The position numbers and the translations under genes are program-made. The notes beneath the pieces were generated by a model. The model had not been told where the DNA came from. It saw nothing but the letters and a program-made list of their open reading frames with translations, and did not search any database. Shown here piece by piece: positions 10,492 through 21,386 of a DNA stretch of 64,000 nucleotides; within the stretch, counting starts at the first letter, position 1; every line of letters begins with the position of its first letter. The stretch spans positions 186,001 through 250,000 of the forward strand of contig JAWZXG010000026.1 of assembly GCA_037178625.1 (NCBI GenBank), written 5' to 3'. Source of the DNA: Skeletonema tropicum. Its lineage: Eukaryota > Bacillariophyta > Thalassiosirophyceae > Thalassiosirales > Thalassiosiraceae.

Positions 10492-10800
10492 TGGCCTTTT
10501 GGAAAGATTGGTTTTTTTACCCAATTTTCCGACTTTTAAGACAGAAGTCAAAACTATACGAATGCGAACACCGAACTCGCCCGAACACGCACTTGCGAAC
10601 TCAATCACACACAGCTAGCCGGTACATACATAGGTAGAAGAGGCGAAGAATTGGCCTATGTCCCGCTCCCGGGTCCCGGATGACGCTTCTACGCACGCGT
10701 GGCCTTTTTGAAAAGAGTGGTTTTAAACCGATTTTCTAAGCCGATTTTCCGACATTTAAGATAGAAGTCAAAACTATGCGAACACGAACACTTCTGCGAA
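10492..10800. repeat. Direct repeat pair upstream of the MULE
   Basis: Blocks near 10492-10600 and 10697-10800 share CGCGTGGCCTTTT, then GATTTTCCGAC.TTTAAGA, then AGAAGTCAAAACTAT.CGAA and GCGAACTC. The copies differ by small indels. The repeat lies outside the MULE and predates or is independent of it. Confidence 0.65.
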
Positions 10801-10871
10801 CTCATCACTCAACATCAGAAATCAGAAATCAGAACACCATCAAGCATCAAGCCATGAAAGAACAAAAAATA

Positions 10872-10963
10872 GGGAGGGGCTACGTTGGGCACGGCTTTTC
10901 TGGGCACGGGTTGGGCACGCCCTATGATGTGACGATTCTGCCACGTCACCATACCACGCTCTC
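10872..10963 (+). repeat. MULE left terminal inverted repeat
   Basis: 92 bp, matching the reverse complement of 16337-16428. Homology stops at ACCACGCTCTC. Confidence 0.92.
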
Positions 10964-11008
10964 TCCATTAACCCTAAAAGGCAGAATTATCTTTCAACAA
11001 GAGGCGCG

Positions 11009-11014
11009 CTCTCT

Positions 11015-11066
<52 letters not shown>
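11009..11066. repeat. (CT)n microsatellite
   Basis: Nearly pure CT dinucleotide run just upstream of the transposase gene, inside the MULE. It could lie in the promoter or 5' UTR. Confidence 0.9.
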
Positions 11067-11067
<1 letters not shown>

Positions 11068-11135
11068 ATGTTGCTGCAGCGCGGCCAATGACAAAAATAA
11101 AGTAAGCTAAGTGTTACCAGTGTCATTAATACATC

Positions 11136-14100
11136 ATGCAATCCGCACATTCTCAGGATATTAACAACGATAACAGTGGCAGGAGGTCGTCACCAAGCAC
11201 CAATCTACTAATGAATCCTGGTAATCCTGGTCCTGCTTCTTCCTCTGGTGCGTGTTTGTCAACCTCCACCTCCACAAACATGCAACATCCGCATGACACA
11301 GGCGCTGCTCATAGCGTAATGCCACATTACAACAGCAACTTCGCCACTTTGTTTCCTCCTCTGCCATCTTCCAACAATCAGTGGCCAAGTTATAATCATC
11401 ATCAGCTTCAGCATCTTTTTCCCATCAATTTTCGACCACCTGCACCTTTTCTCAATCAAGCATCGCTTTTTCAAAACCAACAGCAACAGCAACATCTAAT
11501 TCCTCAACAAAACCCAAGCGAACCTCTTGATATGACGATGCAAAACGGTCTGACTGGCACCATTGATATGCCCACCAACACAACCACAACAACTTCACCA
11601 ACTGAAGAGGCAGAATTAGATTTGGCCACCAATACATCCACTAATACCTCCACTGCCACTGCACCTTTTAACAACAACGATGTGTTTCCATCGGAACAAC
11701 TCTTCAAACAAGCAGTGGAAGATTATTGCGTGACTGTGCGGATGTTTCCTAAACAAAAAAAGACAGAAAACAAAAGAACGCAAGCAGATAATTACATTAG
11801 CTATCGATACACCTGTCCTAGATCAGGAACCCACAAGTCACAAAAGAAAGAAGGGATCAAGGGTGCCCGGCCAACTCGTCAGTCTCTGAAGACTGGCTGT
11901 GAGTGGCACATCAGTGCTGCACGTGAAAGAATGCCTAATGACGCATGCCGTAATGATGAAATTGTCCGTATAACATCTGTCTCTCTAGAGCATACAAACG
12001 GTTGTAATGGTGGAGATGACCAGGAGATGATTTTCGCATTACGGAAGAGAGCAGGGAGAACATATCCTGACTATGCTTTAGCGCACCTACGTAAAGAAGT
12101 GAAAGCGCGTAGATATGGCACTGATGATGTCAAAAGTTGGTTGATTCAATCAGGATTTCTGGATGCAACACTGGAAGAGGCTACCAATTTGCGTTACAGA
12201 CTTCTAAATGATGAGCCCATAAAAAATTGGAAACCAAATGAGTGCTCTAAGGAGGAGATAGGTCAATGGACTGACTATCTTCATAACGAAGACTTAGCAA
12301 ATGAGATTTCTGCCGGGAGTAAAGACAGCATTGATAACCTGCTAATGTTGCATAGAGGTTTAAAGGAAGAAGTAGATGGATATGACAGTCGAGTTACAAC
12401 TGATTCAGAACACAGATTCAGTGGAACTGCATGGCAGACTGGTAGGATGAGGGCAAGACTTCTCAGACATGGTGCTATGATATTCATTGATGACACAAGG
12501 AGTGGTGTCAATACAAGCAACTTTTGCTTTTGGAATGTTATGGTTTCAGATCATGAAGGCAAATCTCAAACTGTAATGGGAGCAATGACTATGTGTGCTA
12601 GCAATGAAGCTGTATCGTGGGTGCTGCAAAGCCTTGTTACTATGTCACCCTTTGCTGCTGAAATTGTGAAAGCCACCATGTCAGATTTGGGTAAGTATAC
12701 AACACCATTGTTCATGTGTGCATCTCAACATCATGCAAGGAGCTGCTTACGACCGAATTCTTTGTTGTTTTTGTAGGAGTTGGTGTGGAGCCTATACAAC
12801 GATTTCTCCCTTCTGTCACATTCTTTGGTGCCTGTACATGGCATATTATGAGACTAGATTTCCCTCGTAATTTGAAACACATCCCAGGCTATGCGGATTG
12901 CAAGTCCTTTGTGTATCAACATCTGGTGAAGAACACCACATGTAAACAGGAATGGGATGTTCGCTTGAATGAAGCATGCCGCAAATGGCCAGGGGCTGCA
13001 GAATATCTTCAGCAACTTTCCCTTTATAAAGAGCGGTGGGGGAATCCTTGGAGAATTGAGAATTTCACACTGGATATGGAGGCAAGTTCCGTTGTCGAGG
13101 GATCATTCTCAGCGTTCCAACGTCATCTTGGAGGACAAGTTCATTCTTTTACTGGTGTCGTCCAGCAACACCTTCAGAAAGATGAGGATAAGACTTCTGA
13201 GGAACGAAAGCAAAGAGTCAAAGCACGAGTTGCAGTCTACGATGATGATGTCCAAGGCATGCGAACAAAAGCGGCTCAAGAATGTTCGATGAAATGTTCT
13301 GTCAAAGTTGTGGATAACTTCATCAAGACAAACCTAGAAGCTCAAGAGTACTCATATGAGGAAATGGCAGTACTGTCTGCTGAGCAACAGGCAAGAGGTG
13401 TGACTAAGGCATATTTGGTTTATTTAAAAGGTCCAGATAGAGTGACACAACCAAGGAGGGTTGTAGAATTCAGAGACGGTGTGTATTACTGCATGTGGTG
13501 CAAAAGGGACATCAACAGTGGACAGCCATGCAAGCACATCCAACGAGTATGCGATTTTGAATTCAATGAGTCACAGTTTCACAATCATTGGAAACTTAAT
13601 GATACCGAAGTGAAGTCAATCCCTGCAATTTCTCCAGCACCACAAAGAAATGGTGGTTCTTCCATTGATGACACTCCTGCAGCAGATTTTGGGGGTGCCG
13701 ATTTTGATCTGCCAGATGAGAAGGGAGTCGTTGGTGCAGTTGAGCTGCATACTAATGCAACAGATAATGTACAAGTTGCTGGCGGTGAAGGTGTAGGGGA
13801 ATTTGTGTCAGATCTTGTTGCCAACCCATTGATTGCAAAACGTTATACAGCAAAGAAAGCGAAACGTTTGAATTCGACTCAAATGCACAATATTCTGTTG
13901 GACAAATTCAAACAGCTTGCCAGTACTGCATCGCGCAGCAACGAAACATACCAGAAGCTTTTGCCAGTTGTGAATTACATGATTGCTAATATTCAAAATG
14001 TCGGGGAAGAAGAATTAAAAGGAGCAGCTGCGTCGTACCTTGATCTTACAGTTGCGGATGGTAAGAATAACATCAACAACCCTCAAGGCATCCTTCCTTC

Positions 14101-14539
14101 TACAAGGAAACGGGGCGAAGGTGGAACTTGCATGAAAAGAAAGATAAGCGGAGTGGAAGCAGTGGTTACGGCAAAACGTCACATTTCAACTTGTGATCTT
14201 TGTAAGGGTATTGGACACAACAAGGCAAATTGCGCAGCTGCAAAGCAGATTGGGAAAAGATTAGTGAAATCAACTTGGGGATTGATTGAGACTGTTTCGG
14301 TTTTGGACGAAACAAAATCAACAGCTGATGTTGATCCTTGTGTTGCAAAGGATGCGATTGGGATTCAAGTTGTTGGAAAGGTGTTTGTTTTGAACAGTGT
14401 GGTATACAAGGCGAATATCATTCTAAGGGGATTGGCCATGAAAGATTGTCAACCCATGTATTTCGATCATAATACAGTTGCACTATGGGCAAGAGAAGGA
14501 CAAAGTAATAGCCATTACGTGTTTCTTCATGGAAAATGA
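11136..14539 (+). CDS. MULE transposase (2 exons)
   Basis: Exons 11136-12690 and 12777-14539; intron 12691-12776 (86 nt, GTAAGT...TTGTAG, phase 1); about 1105 residues. Order: a low-complexity Asn/Gln/Thr-rich N-terminus (1-185); a FAR1/WRKY-GCM1-like zinc region (C227, C255, H258, HTNGC near 286-290); the RNase H-like transposase core with FIDDTRSG (first Asp near 452-453), MSDLG (second Asp, residue 517) and the family signature CTWHI at 538-542; a SWIM-like zinc motif CMWC...CKH (757, 760, 770, 772); an acidic linker; and a CCHC zinc knuckle C-x2-C-x4-H-x4-C near 991-1004. The intron falls exactly at the second catalytic Asp region, so splicing is required for an active enzyme. The enzyme should act on the flanking 92-bp TIRs. 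Confidence 0.9.
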
Positions 14540-14811
14540 TTCTGTAAAGATAAAGACAACTGATTTAATTTTGTGGCTTGAGCACAAGCATTCTTCTTTA
14601 CTATTTCATTTTATGCAACAAAAGTTGCTAATTCACTGGTTGGGTGATTGGTGGGGTAATCAATAGGTGCTTATCCCCTATCAAAATCAGTGATTCCTGG
14701 GAATGAAGATGACATAGAATAGATCATTCTCAGAGAAAAAATTCTCTCCACACATTACAGAGGCAGTATGGTACCAATGTTTGAGCAAATATGCGTAGGA
14801 AAAGATGTGTT

Positions 14812-16146
14812 TTACTTTACTCTTAGAACATTAAACTTATCAATTGGCGCTGCAGATTTGTTCTTTAACATGAAGTTATACATTTGCTTTGTAATGAATG
14901 GAATGAGCCTCGTGCTCCAGGCATCTTCAGTTTCACCTTCAGGGGATGATTGGACCAACCCATGCAAATTCAGTGCGCTATTGAAGACCACTATACAGAC
15001 AGTATCTCTCACATTTGTCTCGATTTGAATGTATTTGCCACCAGTCTCGCTTTCCGCAATGACCAAGTGGGAATCTGCTATAATTCCACCTCTTCCATCT
15101 GGACCACCGCGCGGTATGTATACAAGCGGGTGCATTGTACTCAAATCCCCGGTGTCAGCGTGCAATGCCACAACACTGTCTTCTATCATTGCATTCTTCT
15201 GGCATCCCTTGCCTATGCGGCGAATCGCAACTTGATTTGCCATCCAGCCAACTGCACCTTGGCAACCAATTGGTGGGAAAGAGAAGTTTGCATTTATGCT
15301 CTTAATTTTTTCATTCTCCCTAAATACATTAGGTGTGTAGTTCAGCAAGGCTGCCGCAACTCTACCAAAGATGGAAGAGAGAGAGGAAGTAATAGCTTTT
15401 GCCTTTTCATATTGATGATTCATAAGAAAGAAGGGCCCAGTTTGTCTTTTATCCATGGATCCAATCCCAAATGCTGCATATCCCCCACCAGCATGGTTGT
15501 CTTGTTCCCAAGCTCTTTTGGGCAAAGCATCAAGAGAATTGTCAAGAGTATTTCCGGCTCCTTTATAGCAGCATTCATGTATGTCACGAAGCAGGGGGCA
15601 TTCGCTATCTGCGCGAGCATAAAGAACATAAACGCTTGAATTGGAGGAGAATTCAACCTCAACAAAGTCCCCATATTGTGGTGTAATGAGGGGTGCAGGA
15701 GAGTTAGTTAAATGTTTGGCGGTGAGTTGTGCTTTGTGTTTCCCCGCTTTACGTTTCTTCTTTGCTGTGACTTTGTTGAACTGAAATGAAACAGTTGAAT
15801 TGTCAAGTTCCATCGCCTTCCGTTTGTTGTCTCTTTTGGAGTCATATTGCAATGATGATGACAAAAATGATATTTTTTTTGGTGAAGGTTTGTTCTTGTT
15901 TATTGTCCGCCACCATTTCAGGTTCTGATTATGTAAATAGTTGCCGCTTTTCATTTGATCCTTCAATTGTGGAGGAGTGTATTTTCTGTTGTAAATATTA
16001 TAGTCATGACGGACGGCTGCTTCGCCACCGTATCGGCGAACCTTCTGCTGGAACAACTCGAATCGATGTAGGTCATAATAATCGACCAACATTGATTTGT
16101 TTGTAAGGTATGTTGTGTGTAAATTCGATAGGTCGTAGATGACCAA
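14812..16146 (-). CDS. MULE cargo protein, candidate 2OG-Fe(II) dioxygenase (TET/JBP-like)
   Basis: A 444-residue protein inside the MULE, tail-to-tail with the transposase, with its 5' end near the right TIR. I cannot name the family with certainty. Residues 1-150 are basic (KKKRKAGKHKAQ near 129-140, a likely nuclear signal). The C-terminal half has the order expected of a double-stranded beta-helix 2OG-Fe(II) oxygenase: LHADTGDL (H329, D331), then GGIIADSH, then DTVCIVVFNSALNLHG (distal H395 after a D-x3-F-like strand), then STRLIPF (R413, candidate 2-oxoglutarate ligand). TET/JBP enzymes, which oxidise 5-methylcytosine or thymine, share this layout and are carried by KDZ transposons in fungi. 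Family and activity are inference; the frame is fully open with no intron. Confidence 0.5.
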   Translation of the reverse strand: MVIYDLSNLHTTYLTNKSMLVDYYDLHRFELFQQKVRRYGGEAAVRHDYNIYNRKYTPPQLKDQMKSGNYLHNQNLKWWRTINKNKPSPKKISFLSSSLQYDSKRDNKRKAMELDNSTVSFQFNKVTAKKKRKAGKHKAQLTAKHLTNSPAPLITPQYGDFVEVEFSSNSSVYVLYARADSECPLLRDIHECCYKGAGNTLDNSLDALPKRAWEQDNHAGGGYAAFGIGSMDKRQTGPFFLMNHQYEKAKAITSSLSSIFGRVAAALLNYTPNVFRENEKIKSINANFSFPPIGCQGAVGWMANQVAIRRIGKGCQKNAMIEDSVVALHADTGDLSTMHPLVYIPRGGPDGRGGIIADSHLVIAESETGGKYIQIETNVRDTVCIVVFNSALNLHGLVQSSPEGETEDAWSTRLIPFITKQMYNFMLKNKSAAPIDKFNVLRVK

Positions 16147-16336
16147 TTATTGAAGCAGCGGCAAGAATACGAAAAAATCTGACGACGAAAGTGGAATGAG
16201 CGGTAGTGTTTTGCTGTAGTGACTATGATTTATGCTAGTTGGTGTTGCCGCGGTGACTTTATGGCTTATGATGTAGTTACTGGGGTATCTAACTTTGACT
16301 GTGTGCGGGGCTTGTGGTGGAAAGAAGGGGTGGTGG

Positions 16337-16428
16337 GAGAGCGTGGTATGGTGACGTGGCAGAATCGTCACATCATAGGGCGTGCCCAACCCGTGCCCAG
16401 AAAAGCCGTGCCCAACGTAGCCCCTCCC
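16337..16428 (-). repeat. MULE right terminal inverted repeat
   Basis: Reverse complement of 10872-10963; followed by target duplication CAAAAAATA at 16429-16437. Confidence 0.92.
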
Positions 16429-16449
16429 CAAAAAATAATCATCGAAGGA

Positions 16450-16689
16450 TAGGCTTTCGGGGGGTATAAGGGGACGGCCTACCCGATTTCAGGGGGATTC
16501 CCCTCCTTTTCCCCCTCCAAGAAACCGGGGGGACGGCTAGTTAGAGGATTCTCGCGTGATTTCGGTCTAAATCTAGCCGAAGTCGGGCTAAAAAGGACTT
16601 TTTGCAGCTCAATTTAGACGATTTTGCCTCCTGCGAGCAACCCCGATTTCAGGGGGTGCCCCCGGCTCCCCCTTATACCCGAAAGCCTA
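16450..16689. mobile_element. hAT-like MITE, 240 bp
   Basis: Ends TAGGCTTTCGGG...CCCGAAAGCCTA are flanked by the 8-bp duplication TCGAAGGA (16442-16449 and 16690-16697). The TIRs match for 12 bp, then a 3-nt indel, then TATAAGGGG. It is G/C-run-rich inside with no coding capacity. An 8-bp duplication indicates the hAT superfamily. It lies just beyond the right end of the MULE. Confidence 0.8.
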
Positions 16690-16891
16690 TCGAAGGACCG
16701 ACATCGAAAGACAAAAGCCTGCAACTTCAAAGAACAAAAAGCATGAATCTTGCTTGTCAAGAAGCAAAGCAAGGAGAGGCACTTCATGTTACCGGGGCAA
16801 GAACTGACACTATGTGAAAACAGATTCTCCATCATTATCTGAGTCTGGGGAGATCATCTCTTGCTGACAGCACAAGTTAATACTATTTACC

Positions 16892-17864
16892 ATGTCATCA
16901 CCCACATCCATCATTTCCTACGATCTGACTGCCTCCTGGGGGGACGTCAGCACATCAAAACTTTCGACACACACCACCGACACATCATCTCCAATCACAC
17001 TCCATCAACTCATCCAACTCCTACCACCACTCCTCCACTCCCAAAACACCAAACTACAACAACTACCCATCCAAGAACGCATCCACTTTGACACTACTAT
17101 ACGCGGAACAGATGCCGACCCGGTCAATCAACTCTTTGGACGGGTCGACCTTACGAAAGAAGAAGAATGGAGAAAGTATGCATTCTTTGATGGGGAGAAG
17201 AATTATACAAGGAATTTGATTGCGACGGATGATGAGACGTTTACGTTGCTTTTGTTGTGTTGGAATGCTGGTAGGGAGTCTCCGATACATGATCATGTAA
17301 GTTTGTTTGTGTGTGTTGCTTGTGCTCTCGTTGCAATTGGAGATATGATGCCTTTCTTTTGTGATCTCATGTAGTTGCTCACGTATTCGCTTTTTGTCTC
17401 GTGATACCTACTACATACCAGCCATGTGATGGATGCTGGGTCCGCTTATGCCAAGGACGTGTTCGTGAGACACGCTACGAATGCAATGATGAGACCGACG
17501 CAATGGATGTAACGTCGGACATGATTCTCGAAGGTAAGCTTCACCATCACGATGCTATGAATGCACACTTCTTGCTTTGTCGTACCACTCACAGTTGCGT
17601 TTGATCGCATACTAATGAAACTTGCTCTTGACCATCAACCTCCTCTTATCAGACGACGCACCAACATTCATCAGTGACATCCAGGGCTATCACAAGGTAG
17701 GAAATCCAGATCCCACACTACCCGCGGTCACACTCCACCTCTACTGTCCACCATTCCAAAGATGCAAGATTTGGATGAAGGATTGCAATGATGCTTTGAT
17801 GGCTAGTAATGCATGTATGTGTTATTATTCTGAGTATGGTGCGAAGGTGAAGCGGGCTTGGTGA
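16892..17864 (+). CDS. CDO: Cysteine dioxygenase (3 exons)
   Basis: Non-heme iron enzyme oxidising cysteine to cysteine sulfinate, the entry to taurine and sulfate production. Exons 16892-17296, 17422-17533 and 17653-17864; introns 17297-17421 (125 nt, phase 0) and 17534-17652 (119 nt, phase 1), both GT-AG; about 242 residues. The cupin core shows NYTRNLI, then SPIHDH ending exon 1 (two iron His near 133 and 135), DGCWVRL at the start of exon 2 (the Cys of the Cys-Tyr cofactor), GYHKVGNP (third iron His) and TLHLYCPPF (cofactor Tyr). All iron ligands and both crosslink residues are present. The start ATG is in a TTACCATGTC context. The N-terminal ~50 residues are Ser/Thr-rich with no clear targeting signal. 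Confidence 0.92.
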
Positions 17865-17985
17865 TTAGAAGAAGTTTAAAATGATTAGTTTAATGATGTT
17901 ATTTTTGATACGTTTGGATGCATTTGCTCTGATTAATCCAAAGTATAATATTATTGGTAAGGAAGAATCCAAAAATGCTCGTAGG

Positions 17986-19331
17986 TTACCGTTGAACAGA
18001 AATGACTGAAGCTGGCTCAGAAATAACTGAAGCTGATGGTTCATCGTTATAATGTAAGCCTGGGCCTGGGCCTACGCGTACGTGATATTCGTCATCATTT
18101 AATGTTCTTACAGTTTTCATTCTCTGGTTTCTTTCATTTATTTCTATAAACACATCCATCCACTTGAGGTAAATCTCTGCGTCGAAACGATTTTTTCGCG
18201 GTGGCATCAGAGGCCACAACAAATGTGTGGAGAACTTTTGCCAAACTTTCTTGTAAAAATACATTGTATCATTCTTCACATTTTCAATTGCTCCAATCCT
18301 CACATTTTCTTTTTCTTCAATCGTCGTCCTTCCATCATTTGCAAGTAATTCAAGATCATGCTTCTTGTGGTGCTCGTGCAAGAGTGCGTCCAGCTCATTA
18401 AAGGCTTGCACCACTTCTTCGGGGACTGGAGAGTCACAGCAGGCATCCAACATCGCCTTGAAGCTAGCTTGGTGAGTCTTCAAATCAGCAGCCCCTATTT
18501 TCTCGGCAAAATTTTTGTCATCATCGCCAGTAGAAAAAAGATTTTCGATATCAAGATTACCTCCGTCCCTCTGCAGAGCGGTCCTGAGAGCGCGAACTTT
18601 CCTGTCAAACCAGTCCCTCTCAAACTCTACTGTAAGAAGGATCTTCTCTAGCGCCTTCACTGCCGATCGATGCATATCGCTTTGACTCTGATAGTTGGTA
18701 GCTTACCAATAGTATTCAATAAGGCTGAGATGGCACCCAAAATACCCACCACAAGAGACCAGATCTGTTTCGACTTTCCTGTCAATAACGGCTCAAACTC
18801 ATCCGCCGAATCTTCAGCTGCCCCATCGTTATCATTATCCTGTGTTGTTCCTGTAATAAGGAAGCCGATGATAGTGATTGCACTAGCGATGAGAGTCACT
18901 GGTAAGAACACGAAGTAGTACGAACGAAACTCGTAGTATTCCAGAGCGAGTTTGTGTTCAAGTAAAGCGCGTTGAAATCGAAGGTAAATATTGGTGTATT
19001 CTTCTACAACCCCTGATAATTTCCAACTCTCTGTTTGTGCTTTGGCTTTCTCCTCTTTCCACTTCTTCGTCGATTGAGCTCTCTCTCTCTCTCTCCTCTC
19101 CTCCGCAGTAGAGTTAGCTCGCTGTGTTTGAATATAGATGCCTTCATTTGACAGTGGGCGTTGAGCGGGTTCAATTGGGACGCTTTTTTGAGAGAGCTCG
19201 CTTTCATCGGGCATCAGTGGAGTTACCGCAGAGTCTTCCTTCGCCTTCGGCGAGGACTTTCCGTCTGTGGCATCCCCCTGGGGTTTTAACAATTCAATGG
19301 ATCCGTCTTCCACCATGTTGATGTTGTCCAT
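17986..19331 (-). pseudogene. SLATT-like two-TM protein, copy A (1-nt frameshift)
   Basis: N-terminal part 18657-19331 and C-terminal part 17986-18675 lie in different frames. Compared with sibling genes, one C is missing between 18700 and 18701 (siblings read GTTGGTACGCTT, here GTTGGTAGCTT), which breaks the frame right after the second membrane helix. The order is otherwise that of the family: charged linker, amphipathic helix, TM1 (YYFVFLPVTLIASAITIIGF), acidic loop, TM2 (WSLVVGILGAISALLNTIG), then MHRSAVKALEKI and the Cys-containing MLDACCDSPVP helix. This copy lacks the thioredoxin domain. It could be a pseudogene, a sequencing error or a truncated two-TM protein. It is convergent with cysteine dioxygenase, 121 bp away. 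Confidence 0.7.
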
Positions 19332-19934
19332 GTTTTCACCACCAATATCGGAGAACGGGCTGGGGTAACTGCTACTTGGATGTCGGGTCAGTGGTCAGGA
19401 CAGAGTTAGAGTTGGACCGTGGAAGCTTCCATATTTATGGTGCTTGTTTGTGTGTGGGGCTTTTCTGTGCTACGGTAATGGTTCTCTGGAGAGAGAGAGA
19501 GGTTTCCTGATGCCGTCGTGTGTCATGCTCTCATCAAAAATCCATGCTCCTACCTCGCCGAATACTCAGAGGAGGCCGATTGTGTTGCTAATTTTCGGCC
19601 ACGATCGGAAGGCTTGTTTGATGATGTTGGACAAAGGCAGGGCACATAGAGACAGAGGCTTGTACTTATCGTGGCCGGTAGGTCTCTCATAGCTTGAGAT
19701 TTGTTTTACATAGTTGCTGCAGCGGCTTGATACTTTGTAGAGCGAGGTTAGAGTTTAGAGTGTAAATTTTTTGCCAGAAAAGTGACACTGTCTGCGTAGG
19801 AACTCATATATAGAGAACGTGATTTTGTCGTTCTTGCTAGCCTGCAATGCGTGCTGGTCGTACCTATGTACCTAAGGGAGTCGGGGGTCATTGTTGTTGT
19901 GCTTGAGGATTCGGCGTGACCACCTCGGTGGTGC

Positions 19935-20215
19935 TTGTTCTCTAGAGACTCAGTCTTGCCCTTCTTCTTGCCATTAGTGCTCTCTGTTATCCGTCTGTTG
20001 TGGTCTTGTTTAACTTATCTCTGGGCCAAGGTGGAACTGAACAACTTGCCCATTGCAAGAAGTAAGAGGAGTGTTTGGTTCTGGCTGGAACAAGTCCTTC
20101 ATTCCCCTTGTCGCCTGTACATACTCTAGAGGTGTTCAAGTGTTCCCCCTCCCTTTCTCTCATTCTCATCTGCGCCTGTCAGCCTTTGTAGCGAGATGCA
20201 CCCTTTTCCTTTTGC
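19935..20215 (+). repeat. Dispersed repeat, copy 1 (empty site of palindromic insertion)
   Basis: Shares GTGCTCTCTGTTATCCGTCT, CCCTCCCTTTCTCTCATTCT and TGTCAGCCTTTGT with the reverse strand of 35600-35925. It reads straight through CTTCTTGCCATTAGTGC, where the other copy carries a 90-bp insertion. Confidence 0.7.
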
Positions 20216-20374
20216 TTTTGTTCAATTACGTCTGTCTAGTGCTCATAATCATAACATGGTGATAATTTGACAAATCATCCGTAACTTGAGCGCGGCTTTC
20301 CAGTTTGACCTCTTACTTCCCCCATCCTATCGTTATCGTCAGCGGCACAGTTGGAAGAGGATAGACCTGGAATG

Positions 20375-20460
20375 TCGTTGGTTATAGTCATAATTTCGCC
20401 CCTCTAAAGGGCTAATCAGGGGTACTTTATAATTTCTGTTATATTATTACCTGATATAAT
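20375..20460 (+). repeat. Dispersed repeat shared with 56640-56720
   Basis: Shares TATAATTTCGCCCCT, GGGCTAATCAG, GTACTTT and AATTTCTGTTAT in order, same orientation. Both copies are near a SLATT-like gene. Confidence 0.6.
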
Positions 20461-21386
20461 GCGAGTAAACAGGTCAGCTGCAGCATGCAAGTGCAAGGCA
20501 AAGTCTTTGACAGACATGTTCTTCTCTGCCCAAGATGGAGAAACGGAATACCTTGCAGCGTTGTAGCCATGACACACATGCCAGTCACTGTACAGATGAT
20601 CCTGAAAAAAAGATTCTTAGTTTTCCAACATCGTTCCAGTCCTAAGTCGTTCTGCCGACGCTGATTATCTACATCGATGACGATGATGTTTGACTTGCTA
20701 AGTATTTGCTGATGCAATCTGGAGGTGAATTACAATCTACAGCATGTTTCGCGCTTCCCTGCTCTTCGATAACGCGTACGTGGATCAAGAAGAATACACT
20801 TTGATCATTATCTTTCATCTCCTATCTAATCTATTAGCAGCATCGCTTAGAAGCAAGGAGATCAGGGATACTGGCAGCCCTATTCACCTCCAACAATGAA
20901 GTTCACTATAGTTTTGATATTCGTAATTCCATTCTTAAACCATTATGACTGCTATCCTGCTAAATATACCTCACTTATGTATCGCCCAACAACAAAAGCA
21001 TGGGAAAGTACAGGAGTAGAAGGTGCTACTTCTTATTGCGACTTATGGCATGCACATATTACTCTAGAGGTAGCTCTATTGTCTCTCCCTCGAAAATGGA
21101 TACACACAACATTTGTAAAGATACATGAAAGCATGTAAAACTGGGACTTGTTATCACATTTCTGGAAGAAAAGAGCGTTGGGCGCTGAGGAAAGGTACCT
21201 CACCAGGCAGATCAGAGATACTTTATATCCAGTAAGCCAACATTTCTTGCATCCCACTCCTTACTTCCCTTCACAATAACTATCTATCCGTCATAATCAT
21301 AATATCTCGCATCACCATTTCGCACGCTGATTACTGCACCGTTTCAACATCATACGCCACGAAGACGAAGAGTGTACTACTCGGAT

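Larger units (their letters stand above)
10872..16428. mobile_element. Complete MULE (Mutator-like) DNA transposon, 5.56 kb
   Basis: Terminal inverted repeats of 92 bp (10872-10963 and 16337-16428), identical as far as I can read, start GGGAGGGGCTACGTTGGGCA. They are flanked by the 9-bp direct repeat CAAAAAATA at 10863-10871 and 16429-16437, the target-duplication size typical of Mutator elements. Inside are a spliced MULE transposase (plus) and a convergent second gene (minus). Identical TIRs and open frames suggest recent insertion and possible activity. Confidence 0.93.
19332..21386. other. Gene-poor spacer with dispersed repeats
   Basis: About 2 kb between head-to-head SLATT-like copies A and B, so both promoters lie here. 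19935-20215 matches 35600-35925 inverted, and 20375-20460 matches 56640-56720. No coding region is convincing; a short open frame at 20896-21138 begins with a hydrophobic stretch but resembles nothing known. Confidence 0.5.

Noticed and set aside
18686..18705. Mini-intron explaining the frame break in SLATT-like copy A
   Set aside because: GTAAG...CTATCAG on the minus strand would be only 19 nt, far below the 82-125 nt introns seen here, and siblings show a plain 1-nt difference.
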